Positions 35,034 to 42,756 of a stretch of 64,000 nucleotides of DNA are shown piece by piece. Positions within the stretch are counted from its first letter, which is position 1; each line of letters begins with the position of its first letter. This DNA is from JACVRM01 sp963809765. Lineage in GTDB: Bacteria; Actinomycetota; Thermoleophilia; Gaiellales; Gaiellaceae. The notes beneath the pieces are model-generated. The model was given only the letters and a program-made list of their open reading frames with translations. It was not told the origin of the DNA and did not search any database. The stretch spans positions 248,001-312,000 of the forward strand of contig CAWEKT010000001.1 of the NCBI GenBank assembly GCA_963809765.1. The letters are read 5' to 3'. The position numbers were made by a program, and so were the translations under genes.

Positions 35034-35989
35034 GATCGGAAGATCATTACCTCCACCGTCCGTGTTCCCCACGCGTGCGCTCTCTCAATCGTCGGGAACC
35101 AGACGTCGATCCGCGCGCCGCGGATCGAGGGGCCGGTGTCGGCGGCGACGGCGATGCCGTATCCGGGGATGCTCAGCGTGCTGCCGAGCGGGATTACCGC
35201 CGGATCGACGGCGACCGTGCCGGGGCCGACCGGCGAGCCGGTCGCGGTGAATCCCGGTAGGGCGTACGCCGTCGCCACGACGACGAGCGTCCCGGACCCG
35301 TGCGGTGCAGCCGGTGCCGGCGCCGCGCGCTGGGCAGGCGCGGCCTCGGCCTCGCCCGAGGGCGCAGCGTCGTTCGCGGGCGCGGCGGCGAGCGTCCGGC
35401 TCGCTGCTCGGGCTTTGCGCTCGTGTGCCATGCGTGTCTGTTCAGCGGCGATCGCCACGAGTGCCCGCTCGGCCACCTCGGCCGAGCGGCGCAGCCGCCG
35501 CACCTCCGCCGCACGCGCGGCGAGCCGGCCCGCGAGCCCCGCGAGCTCACTGCGGAGCGAGCGAGAGCGCTCGATCCAGGCGCGGTCGTGGCGTGCGGTT
35601 CGCTCGAGGCTCTCGAGCTCCGTCACCGCCGCACTGAACGAGGTGGCGCCGAGCACGATCTCCAGCGGGTGCGCACTGCCCTCGACGTAGAGCGTCCGCA
35701 GCCGCTGCGCGAGGCGCCGCTGCGCCACCGCGAGCGAACGACGCGCGGCGTCGGCACGCATTCGCGTCAGCGAACGCTCGGAGCGGAGCGCTGCCTCCCG
35801 TGCGCGAAGCTCCGCGAGGGTCGTCCGAACGCGCGCCAGGCGGTCCTGGGTGCTGAGCTGGCCAAACGCCACCTGCGGCGCCGCACCGGGGTGCCGCGGC
35901 GACCCATCGGCCGTCGAGGCTGCAGCCGCCAGCACGGCGACCGAGGCGAGCACGAGCAGGGCGCGGAAGGTCGATCCTTCCCCCCTCAC
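35030..35989 (-). CDS. Secreted coiled-coil protein with C-terminal 3D domain
   Basis: A signal peptide (ALLVLASVAVLAAAASTADG) is followed by ~170 residues of Arg/Ala/Glu-rich coiled coil with the element LYVEGSAHPLEIVLGATSF. After an Ala/Pro linker comes a 3D domain (DPAVIPLGSTLSIPGYG, AADTGPSIRGARIDVWF), named for its three aspartates and found in cell-wall lytic or Rpf-like proteins. Predicted to act on peptidoglycan. GTG 35989 has a TAGCGT nine bases upstream. It is coupled to the response regulator downstream and divergent from an NlpC/P60 gene with a similar coiled coil. Confidence 0.82.
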   Translation of the reverse strand: MRGEGSTFRALLVLASVAVLAAAASTADGSPRHPGAAPQVAFGQLSTQDRLARVRTTLAELRAREAALRSERSLTRMRADAARRSLAVAQRRLAQRLRTLYVEGSAHPLEIVLGATSFSAAVTELESLERTARHDRAWIERSRSLRSELAGLAGRLAARAAEVRRLRRSAEVAERALVAIAAEQTRMAHERKARAASRTLAAAPANDAAPSGEAEAAPAQRAAPAPAAPHGSGTLVVVATAYALPGFTATGSPVGPGTVAVDPAVIPLGSTLSIPGYGIAVAADTGPSIRGARIDVWFPTIERAHAWGTRTVEVMIFRS

Positions 35990-36047
35990 GAGGCCAGGAC
36001 GCTAGCAGAGCTTCACGGGGGTGGCGTCGACTGCCGCGACAACATGT

Positions 36048-36068
36048 CCCAAACGACACAAATTTGGG
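36048..36068. promoter_or_regulatory. Inverted repeat between divergent cell-wall genes
   Basis: CCCAAA (36048-36053) and TTTGGG (36063-36068) flank a nine-base AC-rich spacer in the 127-bp divergent region. It is a candidate shared operator, but short enough to be chance. Confidence 0.3.
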
Positions 36069-36101
36069 TGCCTTGGCGCTGCGAGCATCCGTGCACGTTG
36101 C

Positions 36102-36107
36102 TAGGGT
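36102..36107 (+). promoter_or_regulatory. Extended -10 of the NlpC/P60 gene
   Basis: TGC followed by TAGGGT, nine bases before GTG 36117, giving a leaderless or nearly leaderless mRNA. Confidence 0.45.
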
Positions 36108-36116
36108 GCGCCGCTT

Positions 36117-37290
36117 GTGACGCTGTTGCCCCTCGCGGCGTCGCCCAGTTCGGCGACGCAGACAGGTTTTGCAGCGCGGGTGAAGCAGTGCGTCGGCCTT
36201 TCCGTCGCCCTCTTCTCCGTGTTCCTGGTCGCCGCCCCCGCGGCGCTGGCCGAGCCTGCCTCGGTGGTGTACAAGCAGCGCCAGGCGAGCGAGGTGCTCA
36301 CGGAGGTCCAGGCACTGGATGCCAACCTCTCGCACGCGATCGAGTCGTACAACGCCGCGAGCGAGCGCCTCGGCGTCATCCAGGTCGATCTGAAGCTGAA
36401 CACGCGCGAGCTCGGCATCGCCCGCTCGAACCTGAAGGCGGCGCGTCACATCCTCGCCAGGCGTCTCGTGGCCCTGTACACGAGCGCGGGGGCGAGGTCG
36501 ACGCTCGACGTGGTGCTGGGGTCGTCGTCCCTCGGTCAGGCGATCGACGGCATCGAGTCCGCGTCGCGGGTCTCGAACCAGGATGCAACCGTCTTGCGGC
36601 GCGTGACGACCTACCGGACGGAGGTCGCGAACCGGCGGCACCGTCTGAAGCGCGCGCGCGCCGAGCAGGCCGACCTGGTCGCCCAGCGGGCGGCGCAGCG
36701 GGCGTCGATCGAGTCGCGGCTGACCGTCCGCCGGCAGCTGCTCGCCAGCATCCAGGACGAGATCGAGCAGCTGCGCGCGCAGGAGGCGGCCCGCCAGCGG
36801 CGAGCTCGAGGCGCAGGCGCGCGCCCGGCTCCAGGCGGCGAACCAGGCACCGACGCCGGTGGTGGAGACGAGTCCCATCACCGCCGCCGTGACGAGCACG
36901 GTCGACGGGGCCGAGAGCACGGGCTACGGGGCTCCCGCCGCCCGCTATGGCGGCGCCGTGGGCATCGCAATGCAGTACCTGGGCACGCCGTACGTCTGGG
37001 GCGGGGCGTCGCCGGGCGGCTTCGACTGCTCGGGCTTCGTGATGTACGTGTACGGCAAGCTCGGTCTCTCGCTACCGCATTACACGGGTTCGCTCTACGG
37101 CATGGGCTCGCCGGTCTCGCGGAGCGAGCTCCAGCCGGGCGACCTCGTCTTCTTCAACGGCCTCGGCCACGTGGGCATCTACATGGGCGGCAACCAGATG
37201 ATCCACGCGCCGCATACGGGAGACGTGGTCAAGATCTCGTCGCTCACCGGCTGGTACGCGTCCACCTACGTGGGCGCGCGGCGCCTCTAG
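36117..37290 (+). CDS. Secreted NlpC/P60 peptidoglycan endopeptidase, frameshifted
   Basis: Predicted to cut peptide cross-links in peptidoglycan. From GTG 36117: signal segment (SVALFSVFLVAAPAALA), then a ~200-residue coiled coil with LYTSAGARSTLDVVLGSSSL, then an NlpC/P60 domain. One extra G at about 36799 separates coiled coil and enzyme; correcting it gives RQRELEAQARARLQAANQ. The catalytic Cys is in GGFDCSGFVMYVYGKLG and the His in GHVGIYMGG. Domain order matches RipA/PcsB-like hydrolases in which the coiled coil keeps the enzyme inactive until engaged. About 390 residues after correction. Confidence 0.88.
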
Positions 37291-37344
37291 CGGCGCGGCT
37301 CCACATCGGGACGCGGGCGCGGCTTCGCGCGCGTGAAACCTGAT

Positions 37345-37363
37345 CCCCCGCCCTTGGGTGGGG
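37345..37363 (+). terminator. Hairpin after the NlpC/P60 gene
   Basis: A C-rich arm and a G-rich arm around a TT-centred loop (CCCCGCCC / GGGTGGGG) followed by TGTGTT. It lies in the 213-bp convergent gap with fadD, which has no other recognised feature. Confidence 0.4.
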
Positions 37364-37503
37364 TGTGTTGGTCCCGCCGCCCTCGCGGCTGACGCTACCG
37401 GCTCAGGTGTGCCGTGTCAGTGCGCGGTTTGCGCCGGCTGTGGTGCAGGTAGCGCGCTTGTCAGCCGCTGCGCAATGAGGCGCGCGCCCACGTGACGCGC
37501 CGG

Positions 37504-39345
37504 TTAGCCGCCGGTCGTGTCCCCGGCCGGGCCCGCCGCACCGGCCGGCTCGCGCGGCGCGGCGTAGAGCGCCTCGATGTCGGCGGCGAAATGCTCCTCG
37601 ACGGCGCGCCGGCGCAGCTTCAGAGTCGGCGTGATCTCGTCCGCCTCGGCCGTGAAGTCGCGCCCGAGGATGACGAACCGCTTGATCTGGTCGTAGTTCG
37701 AGCGGCCCTCGTTGGTGGCGTCGACAGCCTCCTGGACCAGCTCGCGCACGGCCGGGTGCTCGGCGAGCTCGGCGAGGCTGCCGCCGATGCCCCGCTGTTC
37801 GGCCCACGGCCGCAGCTCGGTCTCCTCGAGCGTGATCAGGGCGGCGACGTACGGGCGCCGGTCGCCGACGACGAGAGCCTGCGAGACGAACCGCGAGCGC
37901 TTGAGGTCGTTCTCGAGGTTCTGCGGAGCGACGTTCTTGCCGCCGGCGGTGACGAGGATGTCCTTCTTGCGGTCGGTGATCGTGAGGAAGCCGTCGTCAT
38001 CGATTGCGCCGATGTCGCCGGAGCGCAGCCAGCCGTCCTCGCCGAGCACCGCCCGGGTGGCGTCCGGCTCCTTGAGGTAGCCGGCGAAGACCGTCGGGCT
38101 CTTGATCAGGATCTCGCCGTCCTCGGCGATCCGGACCTCCGCGCCCGGCATGATCGGGCCGACGGTGCCGAAGCGGAACCGGTCCGGCCGGTTGACCGCG
38201 CAGGCGGTCGTGCACTCGGTCAGGCCGTACCCCTCCAGGATGAGGATGTCCAGCGTGTGGAAGAACTGCGCGATATCCGCCGCGAGCGGGGCGCCGCCCG
38301 AGAACGCCAGCCTCAGCTGCCCGCCCAGGCGCTCCTTCACCTTGCTGTAGACGAGCCGGTCGGCCAGGCGGTGCTGGAACGCGAGCCCGCGTGGCAGCTC
38401 CCCGCCGCCCTGGCGGACCTCGCTCGCGCGCGCGCCGACGCCGAGCGCCCAGTCGATCAGCTTGCGGCGGACGCCGGTCGCCTCGTCGAACTTGCCGCTG
38501 ACCGCCGTGTGCACCTTCTCGTAGATGCGCGGCACGCTCGGGAACACCGTCGGGCGCACGGCAGGCAGGGCCTCGCTGACTCGCAGCGGATCCCGGCAGT
38601 AGGCGATGGTGAAGCCGAGATACGGGCCGAGCAGGTGGACGAGCCGGCCGAAGTTGTGCGCGAGCGGCAGGAAGAGGAGCAGCGTGTCGTCCGCGATGAA
38701 GTTCTGCATTCGCCCCGAGATCGCGCACATCTCGTAGTAGTTGCGGTGGCGGATCATGCAGCCCTTCGGCGCGCCGGTCGTGCCCGAGGTGTAGATGTAG
38801 GTGAAGATGTCCTCCTCGCCGACGGCCGCCTCCGCGGCCGCCAGGGCGCCGGGACGCTCCTGAGCAAAGGAGCGGCCGCGCTCCCGTAGCGAGTCGAGGT
38901 CGCCGAAGGCCAGATGGTGGTCGAGCCGCAGGTCGCGCACCTTGTCCAGCTGCTCGGCGTCCTCAGCGAAGACACCCACCGACTCGCTGTGCGCGACGAT
39001 GTACTGCGTCTCGCGCTCGGAGCTCGACGGGTAGACCGGCGCCGAAATCGCTCCCACCCGTCCGAGCGCGAAGTCGAACAACGACCACTCGAGCGCGGTA
39101 CGGCCGATGATCGCGAACACGTCGCCGCGGCCGACGCCGAGCGCGAGCAGGCCGTTGGCAATCTCCTCGACGGCCGTGTCGGCGTCTGACCAGGTCACCG
39201 GCTGCCAGCCGTCGCCCGTTTCCTGCAGGTAGGCGGGCGACTCCCTTCCCGCGCCGACCGCGTCGGCCCAGAGACGCCCGATCGTGCGCGCCCCGCCTGC
39301 GGACTGCCCGGTGGGTGCGCTCGGCGACGGCGTCTCGACGGCCAT
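37504..39345 (-). CDS. Long-chain acyl-CoA synthetase (FadD15-like)
   Basis: A 613-residue AMP-forming ligase that activates fatty acids to CoA esters. Motifs: YTSGTTGAPKGCMIRH (P-loop), FLPLAHNFGRL, LILEGYGLTECTTACAVN, and GWLRSGDIGAIDDDGFL followed by ITDRKKDILVTAGGKN. The length and the GYGLTE/TDRKKD pair match the bacterial/plant-type long-chain group. Start ATG 39345 has a TAAGCT six bases upstream and no Shine-Dalgarno, suggesting a leaderless mRNA. It is divergent from ku. Confidence 0.92.
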   Translation of the reverse strand: MAVETPSPSAPTGQSAGGARTIGRLWADAVGAGRESPAYLQETGDGWQPVTWSDADTAVEEIANGLLALGVGRGDVFAIIGRTALEWSLFDFALGRVGAISAPVYPSSSERETQYIVAHSESVGVFAEDAEQLDKVRDLRLDHHLAFGDLDSLRERGRSFAQERPGALAAAEAAVGEEDIFTYIYTSGTTGAPKGCMIRHRNYYEMCAISGRMQNFIADDTLLLFLPLAHNFGRLVHLLGPYLGFTIAYCRDPLRVSEALPAVRPTVFPSVPRIYEKVHTAVSGKFDEATGVRRKLIDWALGVGARASEVRQGGGELPRGLAFQHRLADRLVYSKVKERLGGQLRLAFSGGAPLAADIAQFFHTLDILILEGYGLTECTTACAVNRPDRFRFGTVGPIMPGAEVRIAEDGEILIKSPTVFAGYLKEPDATRAVLGEDGWLRSGDIGAIDDDGFLTITDRKKDILVTAGGKNVAPQNLENDLKRSRFVSQALVVGDRRPYVAALITLEETELRPWAEQRGIGGSLAELAEHPAVRELVQEAVDATNEGRSNYDQIKRFVILGRDFTAEADEITPTLKLRRRAVEEHFAADIEALYAAPREPAGAAGPAGDTTGG

Positions 39346-39351
39346 GAGGAG

Positions 39352-39357
39352 AGCTTA
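39352..39357 (-). promoter_or_regulatory. Leaderless -10 of the acyl-CoA synthetase gene
   Basis: Minus-strand TAAGCT, six bases, then ATG 39345. Confidence 0.5.
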
Positions 39358-39417
39358 ATCGCCCGACCGCCGCAGGATCGGCGGATCTTCGGGCTCGGAG
39401 GATCGCGCCGACGCGAC

Positions 39418-39423
39418 TAGAAT
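39418..39423 (+). promoter_or_regulatory. -10 element of ku
   Basis: TAGAAT 12 bases before the ku ATG; no Shine-Dalgarno is evident in between, so the mRNA has a very short leader. Confidence 0.4.
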
Positions 39424-39435
39424 TGGGTCCTCCCT

Positions 39436-40278
39436 ATGCGGACGATCTGGAACGGTTCCATCAGCTTCGGGCTGGTCAACATCCCCATCGGGCTCGCGCT
39501 CGCGACGCAGCGATCCGACGTGGCCTTCCGCACCCTGCATCGCGAGTGCGGCACGCCGATCAAGCAGAAGCGCTGGTGCCCCGTCCACGAGCGCGATGTC
39601 GAGGCCGACGAGCTCGTCAAGGGCTGGGAGTTCGTGAAGGGCGAGTACGTCATGGTCGAGGACTCGGACCTCGAGGCGGTGGCGCTGCAGCGCTCGCAGT
39701 CGATCGAGATCGTGCGGTTCGTCAAGCTGGCCGAGGTCGACCCGGTCTACTTCGACCGCACCTACTACCTCGCGCCCGCGTCCGCCCCGGCGGCGCGGCG
39801 GCCCTACGTGCTGCTGCTCCGGGCGCTGACCGACACCGGCATGGCCGCGATCGGACGCTTCGTGCTGTGGGGCAAGGAGAACCTGTGCCTTATCCGTCCG
39901 CACGGCGACTCACTCGCCCTGGAGACACTCTTCCTCGCCGAGGACGTGCGCTCTCGCGCGGAGATCGAGGAAGCGGTCGCCGACACCGACGTTCAGGCGG
40001 CCGAGCTCGACCTGGCCCAGCAGGTGATCCAGAGCCTCGTTGGCGAGTTCGTGCCGGAGGACTTCGAGAACCAGCACCGGCGCGAAATCCGGGAGATGCT
40101 CGAGGCGAAGCTGGCCGGCAAGGAGATCACCCGGCCGGAGCCCGTCGAGGAGACGCCGGTCGTCGACCTCATGGAAGCGCTGCGGCGAAGCGTGGAGCAG
40201 GCGCAGGACGAGGAGAAGCCTCGCCGGGTACGCAAGACCTCGTCGAAGCCGCGCGCGAAGACCGCCGCCAAAAAGTGA
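39436..40278 (+). CDS. ku: Non-homologous end-joining protein Ku
   Basis: Binds double-strand break ends and recruits LigD in bacterial NHEJ. The 280-residue protein starts RTIWNGSISFGLVNIPIGL, has the Ku core (FRTLHRECGTPIKQKRWCP, DPVYFDRTYYLAP, RFVLWGKENLCLIRPHG) and a basic C-terminal tail (RKTSSKPRAKTAAKK) of the kind that contacts DNA. No ligD or primase gene is present in the window, so the partner must lie elsewhere. Confidence 0.95.
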   Translation: MRTIWNGSISFGLVNIPIGLALATQRSDVAFRTLHRECGTPIKQKRWCPVHERDVEADELVKGWEFVKGEYVMVEDSDLEAVALQRSQSIEIVRFVKLAEVDPVYFDRTYYLAPASAPAARRPYVLLLRALTDTGMAAIGRFVLWGKENLCLIRPHGDSLALETLFLAEDVRSRAEIEEAVADTDVQAAELDLAQQVIQSLVGEFVPEDFENQHRREIREMLEAKLAGKEITRPEPVEETPVVDLMEALRRSVEQAQDEEKPRRVRKTSSKPRAKTAAKK

Positions 40279-40322
40279 GCGCGGCTTCCGCCGCGCTCAG
40301 CTAGAACCGGCTGGGCGCGCGG

Positions 40323-40502
40323 TCAGGCTGCGCGCACCTCGCTCGGCGAGCCTCCCGTCGCCTGGAGCTGTGCCTGGAACAGGGTCTTGTCGATCTTGCC
40401 TTGGTAGATCGGCACTCCCTCCTCGATGCAGACCCGGATGATTTCCTGCCTGTCGATCCCGATCTCCTTCGACAGCTCCTCGGGCGTGAGGTGGTTCGCC
40501 AT
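40323..40502 (-). CDS. 59-residue helical protein of unknown function behind a structured leader
   Basis: This short ORF reads MANHLTPEELSKEIGIDRQE at its start, then IIRVCIEEGVPIYQGKIDKT, and ends in SPSEVRAA. GGGAGG sits six bases before ATG 40502, an ideal ribosome site. The LTPEELSKEIGI and QEIIRVCIEEGVPIYQGKID pattern resembles a small helix-turn-helix (MerR/excisionase-like or IF2-N-like) domain, but I do not recognise the family. It has a good sigma70-type promoter, and a ~117-base leader with two hairpins, the second an intrinsic terminator. It is tail-to-tail with ku. Confidence 0.8.
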   Translation of the reverse strand: MANHLTPEELSKEIGIDRQEIIRVCIEEGVPIYQGKIDKTLFQAQLQATGGSPSEVRAA

Positions 40503-40522
40503 AAATGCCTCCCGTTAGAACG

Positions 40523-40553
40523 AAAAAACCCGCCGGCACGCTCGCCGGACGGG
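40523..40553 (-). terminator. Intrinsic terminator in the leader of the 59-residue gene
   Basis: On the minus strand a nine-pair stem with one bulged base (40529-40537 with 40544-40553) and a six-base loop is followed directly by six T (40528-40523). It ends about 10 bases before the GGGAGG of the small gene. With the promoter at 40626-40654 upstream, it lies inside that gene's own leader, as in attenuators and riboswitches. Confidence 0.85.
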
Positions 40554-40580
40554 CTCTGACTTCCGTCGCTTGTCGATTGT

Positions 40581-40602
40581 GGCGGGAATCAGCGGTCCCG
40601 CC
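40581..40602 (-). ncRNA. Leader hairpin upstream of the terminator (candidate cis-regulatory RNA)
   Basis: GGCGGGA (40581-40587) and TCCCGCC (40596-40602) form a perfect seven-base stem with an eight-base loop. It lies between the predicted transcription start (~40619) and the terminator, so the ~117-base leader has at least two stems. No known riboswitch class was recognised. Confidence 0.5.
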
Positions 40603-40625
40603 TCCGCGATCGATGCATGGCTTCA

Positions 40626-40654
40626 AGAATATCGTCCCGGCATGACGCTGGCAA
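40626..40654 (-). promoter_or_regulatory. Sigma70-type promoter for the 59-residue gene
   Basis: Minus strand: -35 TTGCCA (40654-40649), exactly 17 bases, -10 TATTCT (40631-40626). This is the best -35/-10 pair I noticed in the window. It overlaps the -10 of the divergent hydrolase gene. Confidence 0.65.
40630..40635 (+). promoter_or_regulatory. Leaderless -10 of the alpha/beta hydrolase gene
   Basis: TATCGT, six bases, then ATG 40642. It overlaps the opposite-strand -10 TATTCT, so the two promoters should exclude each other. Confidence 0.5.
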
Positions 40655-41484
40655 AGGGGGTGCCGGGACTCGAGGAGCACCGGGCCGAGGTGCGCGGCGT
40701 CGCCCTCCGCTACTGGATCGGTGGGACGGGCCCGCCCGTGGTGCTCGTTCACGGACTCAGCGGCTCAGCGGCCAACTGGGCCGCCATCGCTCCGTTGCTG
40801 GTCGAGCGGTTTCGAGTGCTCGTACCCGACCTGCCCGGCCATGCGGGGTCGGCGGCGCTGCCGGCCGCGCCTGACCTGTCGCCCTACGCGGACGTCGTCC
40901 ACGAGCTCGCCGGGCGGCACGGGATGCTTCCCGCCGCCGTGGCCGGGCACTCCTTCGGCGGCAGCGTGGCCGTTCGCTTCGCGTCCCGGTACGCGGCCGA
41001 CACGACAGGCCTGCTGCTCGCGGGCTCGTCGGGGCTGTCGTCGGCCACGACGCTCGGCGAGCTCGTGCTTGGCGCGCTCGCGTCGGTCAAGCCAGGGCGG
41101 CGCATCGCGCGGTTCCAGCGCCAGATCGCGTCCAGCCCGCTCCTGCGACAGCTCGTCTTCGGGCTCTGGGGGACACCCGACGCGGCTTCGCTGTCACCGC
41201 AAGCCGTTGCCTGGTTGCTCGGCGACCTCCGTCTGCACACCGACGTCTGGGGCGCCGCCCGCGCGCTGCTCGGGGAGGACACGCGGGCGCTGCTCGCTGG
41301 AGTGCGCTCTCCGACCCTGGTGCTCTGGGGCGCTGACGACCGCCTGACCCCCGTAGCCGACGGGCTCGAGTTCGCGCGGCTGCTGCGCGCGGAGCTGCGC
41401 GTCATCGCGGGCTGCGGCCACCTCCTCGTCTTCGAGCGGCCGGCAGCGTGCGCCGACGCTGTTGCGGCGCTGGCGACGGCCTAG
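40642..41484 (+). CDS. Alpha/beta-fold hydrolase
   Basis: A 280-residue hydrolase from ATG 40642 (24 further in-frame codons upstream would overlap the opposite promoter). The oxyanion segment is VLVHGLSGSAANW, the nucleophile elbow GHSFGGSVA, the acid Asp in LWGADDRLTPVADG and the His in AGCGHLLVFERP. No signal peptide. Close to the general ester/C-C hydrolase group (MhpC-like); substrate unknown. Ends four bases inside the stop region of nif3 on the other strand. Confidence 0.88.
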   Translation: MTLAKGVPGLEEHRAEVRGVALRYWIGGTGPPVVLVHGLSGSAANWAAIAPLLVERFRVLVPDLPGHAGSAALPAAPDLSPYADVVHELAGRHGMLPAAVAGHSFGGSVAVRFASRYAADTTGLLLAGSSGLSSATTLGELVLGALASVKPGRRIARFQRQIASSPLLRQLVFGLWGTPDAASLSPQAVAWLLGDLRLHTDVWGAARALLGEDTRALLAGVRSPTLVLWGADDRLTPVADGLEFARLLRAELRVIAGCGHLLVFERPAACADAVAALATA

Positions 41485-42224
41485 ACCGGGTTCGGCAGCT
41501 CGATGAACTGCCAGGGAAGCCCGAACCGCTCGCCGATGCGGGCGGCGAGGGCCTGGACCCCGAGCCGCTCGGTGGCGTAGTGGCCGGCGGCGACGAAGTG
41601 GATCCCGAGCTCCTGGGCGAGGTGCAGTGAGGGCTCGGCCGGCTCGCCGGTGATGAACGCGTCGTACCCTTCGCGCGCGGCGTCGACGGTGTAGCGGGCC
41701 GCTCCGCCTGAGATGACGGCGACGCGCCCGACGCGCTCCGGCCCGCCGGGGAAGACCAGCGGCTCGCGGTCGAGGCACTCGGCGATCCGCTGCGCCAGCT
41801 CCTCGATCGCGAGCGGAGGGTCGAAGCGACCACCGACGCCGAGTCCGGCGAAGGGGCCGTCGACGCTCAGGCCGAGCTCGCGTGCCAGCAGTGCGTTGTT
41901 GCCGATCTCCGGGTGGGCATCGAGCGCGAGGTGGTAGGCGGCGAGCGAGATGCCGGTGTCGAACAGCACCTCGAGCTTGCGGCGCATCTGGTCGTCGATC
42001 GCGCGCGGCTGGTTGTCCCAGAGAAGGCCGTGGTGAACAAGCAGGAGGTCCGCGCCCGCCTCGGCGGTGCGCTCGAAGAGCTCGAGTGAGGCCGAGACTC
42101 CGCACGCAATCGAGGTCACCTCGGTGGTGCCTGCGACCTGCAAGCCCATCGGCCCGTAGTCCGGATGCTCCTCGATCGCGAGCAGGTCGTTCGCGTAGGC
42201 GATCACGTCGTCGCGCCGCGCCAC
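41481..42224 (-). CDS. Nif3-like dinuclear metal-centre protein
   Basis: A 247-residue protein of the NIF3/YbgI family. Metal ligands are visible as DLLLVHHGLLWD, AYHLALDAHPEIGNN and, near the C-terminus, HFVAAGHYATERLGVQAL. The family forms toroidal hexamers and has been linked to GTP cyclohydrolase-type or hydrolase activity, but the cellular role is not settled. GTG 42224 is preceded by TACAGT with seven bases between, a leaderless pattern. Confidence 0.9.
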   Translation of the reverse strand: MARRDDVIAYANDLLAIEEHPDYGPMGLQVAGTTEVTSIACGVSASLELFERTAEAGADLLLVHHGLLWDNQPRAIDDQMRRKLEVLFDTGISLAAYHLALDAHPEIGNNALLARELGLSVDGPFAGLGVGGRFDPPLAIEELAQRIAECLDREPLVFPGGPERVGRVAVISGGAARYTVDAAREGYDAFITGEPAEPSLHLAQELGIHFVAAGHYATERLGVQALAARIGERFGLPWQFIELPNPV

Positions 42225-42231
42225 GGCGGCG

Positions 42232-42237
42232 ACTGTA
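42232..42237 (-). promoter_or_regulatory. Leaderless -10 of the nif3-like gene
   Basis: Minus-strand TACAGT, seven bases, GTG 42224. It falls in the 24-base gap behind ssb, so the gene may have both read-through and its own start. Confidence 0.45.
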
Positions 42238-42248
42238 GCGGGCGCCGG

Positions 42249-42608
42249 TCATGCGGCCGCTGCCTCCTCCGCGTCGAACGGCGTCGCACCCTCCGCGGCC
42301 CGCTCGCTGCGGTCGAGGAAGCTCACGCGGCCGGCGGTGACCTCGACCATCCATCGCCGATTGCCCTCCTGGTCAGTCCAGGAGCTGCTCCGGAGCCGCC
42401 CCTCCACGCCGACCTTGCGGCCCTTGGAGAGGTGCTCGGTGCAGACCTCGGCCTGGCGGTCCCAGGTGCAGATGCGGATGAAGTCCGCCTGGTCGTCCCG
42501 GCCGCGCCTGTCGACCGCGAGCAGGAACGACGCAACCTTCTTGCCCTCTCCGACCTCGCGTAGGTCCACGTCCGTGGCGAGGTTTCCCACGAGTGCGACG
42601 CTGTTCAC
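42249..42608 (-). CDS. ssb: Single-stranded DNA-binding protein (short, no acidic tip)
   Basis: A 119-residue OB-fold protein: NSVALVGNLATDVDLREVG, SFLLAVDRRGR, FIRICTWDRQAE and the strand VEGRLRSSSWTD. It ends in an Ala/Glu stretch and lacks the DDDIPF-type C-terminal tip that recruits repair partners, so it may be a secondary SSB rather than the replicative one. GTG 42608 has GGAGGC just upstream. A perfect 10-bp inverted repeat spans the ribosome site. Confidence 0.9.
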   Translation of the reverse strand: MNSVALVGNLATDVDLREVGEGKKVASFLLAVDRRGRDDQADFIRICTWDRQAEVCTEHLSKGRKVGVEGRLRSSSWTDQEGNRRWMVEVTAGRVSFLDRSERAAEGATPFDAEEAAAA

Positions 42609-42640
42609 GTTGCCTCCTTCGTTCTCTTTCGAGGCAACGT
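42607..42640. promoter_or_regulatory. Perfect 10-bp inverted repeat over the ssb ribosome-binding site
   Basis: ACGTTGCCTC (42607-42616) and GAGGCAACGT (42631-42640) are exact inverse complements separated by 14 bases. One arm contains the Shine-Dalgarno and touches the GTG start; the other overlaps a possible minus-strand -10 TACGTT (42641-42636). It is either an operator over the promoter and start, or an RNA hairpin hiding the ribosome site. Confidence 0.65.
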
Positions 42641-42756
42641 AGCCGGGACGGTGTGCCGGGTCTGCGACGGAGGTGTGCCGAGTCCGAATCGGCTCCGGAA
42701 CGCGGCCAGACGGGGGGCAGGAAGCGCGGGGAACCCTGCGCTACGCTGTGACTCCT

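Noticed and set aside
36001..36116. Possible c-di-AMP (ydaO) riboswitch before the NlpC/P60 gene
   Set aside because: The region is too short and the -10 lies only nine bases from the start, leaving no leader RNA.
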